NCBI GenBank assembly: GCA_963920765.1
Contig: OY987248.1
Location: 1,927,001-1,991,000, forward strand
Reading direction: 5' to 3'
Length of the DNA: 64,000 nucleotides
DNA from: Ulota crispa
Lineage: Eukaryota > Streptophyta > Bryopsida > Orthotrichales > Orthotrichaceae
Shown here: piece by piece, positions 57,187-64,000 of the stretch
Layout of the letters: every line of letters begins with the position of its first letter
How positions within the stretch are numbered: the first letter of the stretch is position 1
Program-made: the position numbers and the translations under genes
The notes under the pieces: generated by a model
Database searches by the model: none
Told to the model about the DNA's origin: nothing
Seen by the model: only the letters and a program-made list of their open reading frames with translations

Positions 57187-58466
57187 TTAACCCTTAAAGG
57201 ACCAATTATTCCTACTTATTCCTATGGAGGACAAATGGGACTTTGGGTAGGGTCAAGCTACTACAAATTTTCACCAAATTCTATAAATTTTTCTCTAGAG
57301 GTAGAGTTTTGCAAGGGCTACGTGGGAGAACAATTTTTATTGAATTTTGATTTACGGTTTAAAAACTACAAGAGTAAACATGTGAATTTTAGTTCGAGGG
57401 GGCAGCTTGGACATGCCAAAAATCTTTGACTTTTGAGAGGGACAAGCAAAGTGAGCAACTTTACCAAGAAAAGGGGCAGGGGATTGTAAAATGGGTGTCA
57501 CTAGAAGAACCATAGTTAGAAATACAAAAATAAATACAAAAAATTAAAAAATAAACAAAAAAAACAGTGCATGTGGCCTTGCAAAGCCGGCCCAAGGGCT
57601 GGCCCCACAAGGTTGGCCCGGCCCTGCAAGGCTGGTATTGGGGGGTGGCCTGCCCCAAAGGCCCCCTTTGGTTTTTTTATTTTTTATTTTTTGTTTTGAT
57701 TTTTTGAATTCTTTTTACTATATTTATAATTAGTCATTAGTATTGCGTGTGGGTTTAAAAAATTTGCAAACTCTAAAATAATAAAGAGGTTTTTTTTTTT
57801 TAAAGTGAAGAGTGCGTTCTCAATTTTGGGAACATATTGGGAAGGCAATGAGGCCCTTTATTTGTGTGTGCCCAAAGCATTTGTAAATTTTATAATTTCA
57901 GTAATCTTTGATATACAATAACTATTAGAGATTTGTTTTTTTTTCAATTTTTATTTGTGTGATTATCAATGGAGGTAAACTCTTTCAATCTACCGTTTGG
58001 ATTTTTCTATTTCAAAATAATCTTTTGGGAATTTGGTTTGCAAAAAGCTCCAATGTAGTATAAATTTCAAGCATATGTTTGCAATGCAAGGCCAAGAAAG
58101 GAATGTTCCATGTCCTTTTTGGTCATGAAAATTTGAGGAAATGTGCCTAACATGATTTAGAGTATGTTGGACAAAACTCTTCAGCACCCTAGTGCAAAAA
58201 TTGTTCACCACATGTGGTCAAAGGCATCTGATAATTTTGAGCAAAGGTAAAAATAACTTATGTACTACCTTTAGATGAGCATATCTCTCAATCCGTATGG
58301 TCAAACTTCACAAAAATGTCAAGGTATGATCTTAAATAAGTCTTCTACAAGATCTTATGGTTGGATTTGAAATTCTTTGAAAAAGTTGTTTTTGGGATCA
58401 AAACACTAGAAATGGCAATTTTGAGTGTTTTTTGAGAAAAATTGTGCTTGGTCCTTTAGGGGTTAA
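57187..58466. mobile_element. TTAA-clan element, 1.28 kb
   Basis: The ends are TTAACCCTTAAAGGACC and TGGTCCTTTAGGGGTTAA with TTAA on both sides. The left 100 bp resemble the right end of the 930-bp type (GACAAATGGGACTTTGGG). The middle has a GC-rich segment (57585-57665) with repeated GGCCCGGCC-like words. No ORF was recognised. Confidence 0.75.
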
Positions 58467-58524
58467 AGACTCAAGATAAGAAGAAAAAAATTTACTCTTT
58501 CTTTTTCTTTGTAGTTGGTTAGTA

Positions 58525-59106
58525 CTCCCTTTGTCCTATTATAAAGCTCCAAAAAACTTATACACAAGGGATTGACTGTATTTTTAGTCATTATGCTAGA
58601 GACAAATGCATTCTAGAATCAGTATACTACCTACCAAATGTATGTAAAATCTCAAGTTTTTATGTTGCCCTTTAGATACCCAAATTCCATGCAAAAAGTA
58701 CCATATTTGTGCATAGTTTGTGAAGGTTGCCAACTCCTCATTATTTTAGTCTTTGTAATTATAACACATGCATTCTAGAATCAGTATACCATCTATCACA
58801 TGTGTACAAAATCTCTAGCTTTGATGTTGCCGTTTGGGCACCCAAATTCCATGCAAAAAGTATCATATTTGTACATATTGCTAGCTCCTCATTATTGATG
58901 ATTAAAAGATTAGTAGCAATAATGGTACCTCATATGAGCAAGGCCAAGCTTGTTAGGAGAAGAATGCTCTCTAATTGCTTAACTTGCCCCCATGAGATCA
59001 TTGGACATGACAAACGCTTTCTTAGCAATTAAAATTAGCAAAAGAGAGCTTTTTAGTGGGACAAGAACTATGCCTAATTTGGAGCCTTATATTGGAACTG
59101 AGGGAG
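58525..59106. mobile_element. Stowaway-like MITE, 582 bp, copy 2
   Basis: CTCCCTTTGTCC and GGAACTGAGGGAG are flanked by TA (58523-58524 and 59107-59108). The interior is homologous to 3359-3991, including CCAAATTCCATGCAAAAAGT and TTGCCCCCATGAGATCATTG. About 58650-58710 and 58790-58870 form an internal duplication. Confidence 0.85.
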
Positions 59107-59108
59107 TA

Positions 59109-60075
59109 AGTTGTGTCCAGTATCATCTACTTGGAGTAATTCAGGGTCTCAAGCCCAGTTCAGACTAGCAACTTAGAGAAACACAAAAATAGGCACCATG
59201 TCATGTGTTTCATTTGTTAAGAGTACTTCCATGTCATTTACAGTCATTGGGTGTGCCTGTTCATAAGTATTCTTTTACCAAACAAGTTTAAAACCAAGTG
59301 CAAGTCCCAAAACTTCACTATCTCTGTCCACTAAACTAGTTGTTATATTGATTGGTGACATGGCAAGTTGAAGTACTGGATAAACCCTAAGTGTGAACCC
59401 TTCAATGGTCAAAAATAAGATTCCAACTAATGATGTTTGAGAAAATTTTGTCCAGTAGCTAGTTTGAACCGGGCCTAACCCCAACCATCTAGGTAGTGAT
59501 TTGAAATTGGGAATTGATACATGTACCACCACTTCTTGACCATTCTACCACACCCTACTATATATGGTCAACATTTACAATATTAAAATAGGTGTGGACC
59601 ACAAGAAAAACATCACTAGTTGAAAACACAACTTGACATAGAAGTGGCAATTTTAATTTTGTTTTTTAGCTTCAGATCTCACTTATAGTATCAAAAAAAA
59701 AAATCTAAATCATGTTTAGTTTGATTTATACTTTTTTTGATTGACACCATGATAGGGATTAAGAGCAAAAAAAAAACAAAATCATAAGTGCTCCTTCTAT
59801 ATCAAGTTGAATTTTCAAATTAGTGGTGTTTTCCCCATGGTTCACACCTATTTTAATATTAATATTGATCATATACAGTAGGGTGTGGTAGAATAGTTAA
59901 GAAGGGGTGGGACATGTAAGGTACCAGCACCCATAAGCGTTGTGTCTTCATGGGCATCACTGATAGTGGCAAGGACTAATAAATGGAAAAATAGATGGTT
60001 GTGAGCTATGGAGTGATGGTTATGGGTGATGAAGTGATGATTATGGGTAACAAAGTGGTGGTTTTGGGTGACTAA
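59109..60075. other. Non-coding stretch with a short 21-bp repeat
   Basis: No gene is recognised. At about 60009-60072 a unit like GGGTGATGAAGTGATGATTAT is repeated about three times, producing a His-rich spurious ORF on the minus strand. Confidence 0.5.
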
Positions 60076-60207
60076 GAGCATCTTCAATGCATCACTAGGA
60101 ACGAGGCAGCATCGGCATTTTTCTCAAACTTTGACACTAAAATAACTGGACCCCACCGAGAGAAACGCCTGTGCCACCCTGTTCCCAGTGATGCATTGAA
60201 GATGCTC
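60076..60207. mobile_element. Tourist/Harbinger-like MITE, 132 bp
   Basis: The termini GAGCATCTTCAATGCATCAC and GTGATGCATTGAAGATGCTC are perfect inverses. TAA flanks both sides (60073-60075 and 60208-60210). Confidence 0.9.
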
Positions 60208-60231
60208 TAACATGATAATTTTGAGTGTCCC

Positions 60232-60475
60232 ATCTTAGTATTTAAGAACCAATAACTATTGTTTTTAGCATCCCTTACACACAGCTTTACAATTTTATTG
60301 ATTTTGGACTTTGAAAAACCTTTGCGAACAAATGCGTGCAATTTGAAATTTGAAATTGATGTCAATATTTTTGGTTTCCTCTTCCTAACTTGACAATATT
60401 ATTTTCAAAATTCATTGATTGATTTTCTTACCCAAAAACCCTTAGATTCAAGCTTATGGGTGCTCCTACCTTATC
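60232..60475. mobile_element. Partial element, inverted copy of 41863-42093
   Basis: It ends CTTATGGGTGCTCCTACC and shares the interior GGTTTCCTCTTCCTAACTTG with the other copy. Confidence 0.65.
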
Positions 60476-60565
60476 AATTCCGTTTGAAATCCATGTCACC
60501 GCATTGTGTTATGCAGGCGGTAGAAAATTCCAGGCTTTTAACTAAATCAACGATCTTCATTGCGA

Positions 60566-60822
60566 TAGCAACACCCATAACCATCATTGTACCCATAACC
60601 ATCACTTCTAAAATCTTGAAAAAATATGTGAAAATAAAAAAAATTAATTACAAGGATGTACAATGTGTGAACATGAAACCTTAATATTGTTGTTAGGTGC
60701 AATTGCAGTTATCTTCTTAAAAACTCACAACTTATACTCGCAATATCCAAACAATACATTCGAAAATGCAAACTCATCCGTTTTTTCTTTCTAATTTGAG
60801 GATTATGGGTGCTGCTACCTTA
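60566..60822. mobile_element. ACACCCATAA-type MITE, copy 5
   Basis: It is bounded by TAGCAACACCCATAACC and ATTATGGGTGCTGCTACC. The interior matches 5768-6082. It is flanked by a roughly 90-bp direct repeat (60475-60562 and 60823-60917; GTAGAAAATTCCAGGCTTTT). Confidence 0.8.
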
Positions 60823-60959
60823 TTTGGTGGAGTGATTTGAAATCCATATCACCACGTTGTGTTATGTCGACTGTAGAAAATTCCAGGCTTTTGACTAATC
60901 AATCACTGATCTTCATTACTGCTAATAGAAATCCTATACTGATCGGTGTGCCAGAGCAG

Positions 60960-61310
60960 GCTTTGTATATGTATCTCAAATCCGACCAGTGATACCATCC
61001 GGGCGGGATAGCGATCGCCTGTAACTCGAGCGAGGGGAGGGAGATGTGGAAGTGGTATGCCAGGGGCGTGGCCTGTCAAAGGCATGTCGAGGGCGAATCC
61101 GCTTCAAGCAACGGAGAGAGGCAGAGGCCCTCTGCCGCCAGAGAGCGAGGTTGGAGCGGGATGTAGAGAAGAGTATCGCGAGAGAAGGCGGGGGCCGACC
61201 AGCGCCGTCACTTGCCGCTCTGGGTAGGGAGGGACTGCGTGCCTGAGTGTTGTCCGCAGTTCATTGCCTCTGGCACTCCCACTCACCATCTCCCCTTTTG
61301 CTTTCTGTGC
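60960..61310. other. GC-rich segment of unknown role
   Basis: This block is markedly richer in GC than the surrounding DNA. A 66-codon plus-strand frame (61046-61246) is Arg/Glu/Gln-rich, but I recognise no domain. It could be a promoter or first exon for the possible exon at 61856-61990, or a captured gene fragment. Confidence 0.35.
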
Positions 61311-61315
61311 GAATG

Positions 61316-61445
61316 AACTCGTTTAGGTTTTTTTGTGAACTTTGTTTTAGGTCTTTTGTGAACTTGTTTAGGTCTTTTGTGAACTTGTTTAGGTTTTTTT
61401 GTGAACTTGTTTAGGTGTTTTGTGAATTTGTTTAGGTATTTTGTA
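61316..61445. repeat. 21-bp minisatellite, about six units
   Basis: Units resemble TTTAGGTCTTTTGTGAACTTG. The TTTAGG start is reminiscent of, but not, a telomere repeat. Confidence 0.85.
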
Positions 61446-61627
61446 AAGCAATCTACGAGTGGCACTTTTGTATAAGGCAATGCATGCCTCAGGAGGAGGG
61501 GATTGTAGGAAAAATATGGTCAGTGAGGAGGTTGGAGCTTGATGAGGAGGCCTTTTTTTTCCCGCAATCCTCAATGGTTGCGACATTACCCATCATAAAC
61601 GATTGTTAGATATTTGAATGAATCTAT

Positions 61628-61772
61628 GAATTTGTGGATGATGAATTTGTGGATGATGAATTTGTGGATGATGAATATGTGGATGATGAATTTGTGGATG
61701 ATGAATTTGTGGATGATGAATTTGTGGATGATGAATTTGTGGATGATGAATTTGTGGATGATGAATATGTAA
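61628..61772. repeat. 15-bp minisatellite, about ten units
   Basis: GAATTTGTGGATGAT is repeated about ten times with rare T to A changes. One frame reads EFVDD repeats and is open from 61622 to about 61800. Confidence 0.9.
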
Positions 61773-61855
61773 TCTTTGGTTATGTGGGTTTTCCTAGATG
61801 AAGAATCCGCAATCCTTGGTTATGTTGTTTATTTTGCATTATAATCCGCCCACAG

Positions 61856-61990
61856 GATACAAACGACAAATACAATTTGTTTGAGGTGATGGCGTACAAT
61901 GTTGGTGACTTTGCAAGAGCCAGTTCAGGCTATGAAGTGGACAAAATTCAGGAACGTCTCACTCAACTTTTGGAGAGAAGTGGCTATTAG
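61856..61990 (+). CDS. Possible terminal exon of an unrecognised protein
   Basis: A plausible acceptor (ATAATCCGCCCACAG) precedes an open frame of 44 codons ending in TAG. The frame reads DTNDKYNLFEVMAYNVG, continues DFARASSGYEVDKIQERL and ends TQLLERSGY. The balanced composition and amphipathic C-terminal helix look like real coding sequence, unlike the other short frames here. I do not recognise the family. Upstream exons are not identified. The GC-rich block 60960-61310 and the EFVDD frame, which could splice at TAT|GTAATC in matching phase, are candidates. It may also be a captured fragment or pseudogene. Confidence 0.35.
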   Translation, partial: DTNDKYNLFEVMAYNVGDFARASSGYEVDKIQERLTQLLERSGY

Positions 61991-63117
61991 TCTCACTCAA
62001 CTAGTGGATGGAAAACCAGCGGTTAGTGCATTGGCAACTGGTTGAAACTTGAAACTATTGGATGGAAAACCAACCATTGTTTTCCAAAAATCCTAATTAT
62101 AGTCTATTGCACTAGAAATATAGGAATTTTACATGATATAATTGGTGCATGCAAGTGAACTTTTGGTTGAAATTGGGAAATGTTGGATTTTAGCTGGTGA
62201 AGATAATATTTCTCCCCAAACACTTGTCTCATTGATTGGTGACAAAATTACTAGGAGGGTTTTATCCAATAGAGTTTTTAGAGTTTTTAGAGTGAAGTGG
62301 ATGACCAATAGGTGTTAATATCATGTCATCACCCACTCTTGTCAAAATTTGAAAAGGAGCACACTTATAGTGAACAAGATTTGGGGTTACCTAAAGGTGA
62401 CCTCAATTCTTGTCAGGCGGACAAAACACTCCCTCTCTTGCTATTTTGATCTTTTTTTCTCCTTACTTTCACCAAATGTATGGTTCCTAGCTAGTTTGAA
62501 ACCTTCCAATAGATGAACAAAATTAACAATGATAAGATAATTTCCCACCAAATGAAGATGGAAAAAAAAACGTACAAAGAGTTTCCTACACTAGAGCATC
62601 CACTTTAGGTCTGAACCAGCCCTCAGCATCCAAATGTGAATTCAAAATTTCCTAAATTGTGACAATTTTAAAGGCAAAGCATAAACTCCTACATCAACAT
62701 TTGAAGAAACTTGTGTTTTAGGTGATAAACCCATGTTTTTTGGAATGGATTTTAGGTAAAATTTATGTTGACATTTAGTTCATTTTATGTCAACAATACC
62801 GTTCAATGTAACGTCTTGAAAACATAAAAAATAGCTGGATGTTAACACACATGTCACTTAAAATTTGTTCCAATAAGTATAGGCTTATTGCCTAAAACAA
62901 GCCTAAACACAAGTTTCTGTTGGTGTAAGAAATAGAAGTTGTGCAAATATTATAGTAGGACCATGGCTAGGTTTAGTATACCAAAACACACCAGTGTGTG
63001 AACCGAGTGGAATCTATTTACAAACAAGAAAAAATGCAAGATAACCACCACTACTAGATTCATCGCCTATCAAAGTGATAGGTATTTAGGATAGCGTTTG
63101 AGGAGATTTTTGAGCTC
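61991..63117. other. Non-coding stretch
   Basis: No gene was recognised. AGAGCATCCACTTTAGG near 62592 looks like one end of a Tourist-like relic. The rest is AT-rich. Confidence 0.4.
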
Positions 63118-64000
63118 TTAACCCCTAAAGGCCCATTGTCCCCTCGAGGGACAAATAGGATTTTGGGCAGGTATCTATGGTTAAACTACTTTTTGTGATT
63201 TTTTGAAACTTTTATTGAAGGTGTGCAATTCATAGATTTATGTGGGCATTTAATTTTTTCTTCATTCCGAGATTTATTGAAGAAGTTATGCATGAATTTT
63301 TGAAAAAGGGCGAGGTCGGGCAGCCCAAAAAAAAATTCAAAATTGTATTTTTTTAAATAAAAATCTGAAATTGGTTTTTCATATTTTTATATACGTGGAC
63401 ATCTTTGAATCATTCAATTATGATAAATGAGATGAAAGTTATGAGAAGTTTTAGTTTGCAGGTAGGTATGGGACTCCCAAACCTCCATTCCTTTTCCCCC
63501 TTGTAAAACTTGTTGCTTTACTTTTTTGAGCTCTTTGTATATTTGTTTTTTCGATTTCTTTTGCAAGTTGTATTAGACTAAGATACCTTGGTTTTCACCA
63601 TTTGGATCAAAGTAATTTGGGTTTTTGAAATTTACATAAATCCTCCAATTTTGCTTAGTGTATATGCAAATTTCATGACCGTACGGCATTGCAGGATTTT
63701 ACAAAGTATGATCCACACCTCCGTTTCATTTGAAAATTCTCCCGTATTTACCTAACTTGGTCTTCTACATGGGAAAAATAAACCTCAACTTTGTGTAGAA
63801 CAATTTTTTTGATATAGGAGCCGTCAAAGGCTTTTGAAATTTTTGGGCAACAGTGAAAAACTTTTTTTTTCACTTCTTATGTGAATATCTCACTCCTCAC
63901 CATCTAGAATGAGCTTTTTTTTTCCATAAGTACCTCCCGTTGTCTAGGGTAAGATCTTATAGTTGAATTTCAAATATATATATATATATATATATATATA
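63118..64000. mobile_element. TTAA-clan element running off the window end
   Basis: It starts TTAACCCCTAAAGGCCC. The first 350 bp are the reverse complement of the right part of 23455-24383 (GGGACAAATAGGATTTTGGG, AAGAAGTTATGCATGAA). The window ends in an AT dinucleotide run from about 63976. Confidence 0.7.

Noticed and set aside
59869..60087. His/Asn-rich minus-strand ORF
   Set aside because: It is produced by a 21-bp tandem repeat and contains no credible protein features.
61316..61445. Interstitial telomere array
   Set aside because: The units contain TTTAGG but are 21 bp long with unrelated remainder, and no run of the heptamer occurs.
61628..61772. CRISPR-like or satellite array
   Set aside because: Units are contiguous 15-mers without spacers in a eukaryotic genome. 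It is a minisatellite.
1..64000. tRNA, rRNA and snRNA genes
   Set aside because: I looked for T-arm-like GTTCGANTC boxes and long conserved RNA blocks and found none I could support. A covariance-model scan would settle it.
1..64000. LTR retrotransposons
   Set aside because: No reverse transcriptase, integrase, primer-binding site or paired LTRs were recognised. The repeats seen are short inverted-repeat elements.

Overview
The window is nuclear DNA from a land plant. It is AT-rich and gene-poor, with spliced genes of plant type separated and invaded by many short transposable elements. One gene is a complete SPAG6/PF16 homologue, an axoneme central-pair protein. Retaining it implies flagellated sperm, so the source is more likely a bryophyte, a seed-free vascular plant or a cycad/Ginkgo-type gymnosperm than a flowering plant. 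A miR477-like hairpin fits a moss or a broader land-plant origin. The species cannot be named from sequence alone.

Four protein genes were reconstructed exon by exon, all on the minus strand. They are an HCA59/C9orf78 (Tls1) family spliceosome-associated protein (1571-4922, 6 exons, 267 aa), SPAG6/PF16 (25919-38242, 8 exons, 531 aa, with a 7.1-kb intron), the oligosaccharyltransferase subunit OSTC (40558-40950, one exon, 130 aa from the first in-frame ATG), and a FRA3-like WD40/inositol-polyphosphate 5-phosphatase (45545-51829, 14 exons, 1301 aa). Reading frame is kept across every junction. On the plus strand a MIR477-type hairpin (about 25021-25115) lies downstream of a G-box and TATA box. 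A probable terminal exon of an unrecognised gene lies at 61856-61990. The genes are functionally unrelated (splicing, motile axoneme, N-glycosylation, phosphoinositide signalling), as expected for a eukaryotic chromosome.

Most of the remaining sequence can be read as non-autonomous elements and their relics. There are two Stowaway-like elements with TA target duplications, two Tourist/Harbinger-like elements with TTA/TAA duplications, and several families with long terminal inverted repeats present in 2-8 copies. The most striking is a large clan whose ends read TTAA followed by CCC(C/T)TAAAGGACC or a close variant, ending with the inverse and TTAA. That end structure is the piggyBac hallmark, which is unusual for a plant. 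At least four unrelated interiors share this terminus, and adjacent copies repeatedly share one TTAA.

Layout: 1-1570 repeats; 1571-5450 Tls1-like gene and promoter; 5.5-24.6 kb element-dense gene desert with nested elements; 24.65-25.15 kb MIR477 locus; 25.9-38.2 kb SPAG6; 38.2-42.8 kb SPAG6 upstream repeats, OSTC and a train of elements; 43.6-44.4 kb TTAA element; 45.5-53.4 kb FRA3-like gene and leader; 53.4-60.8 kb second element desert; 60.96-62 kb GC-rich segment, tandem repeats and possible terminal exon; 62-64 kb repeats.
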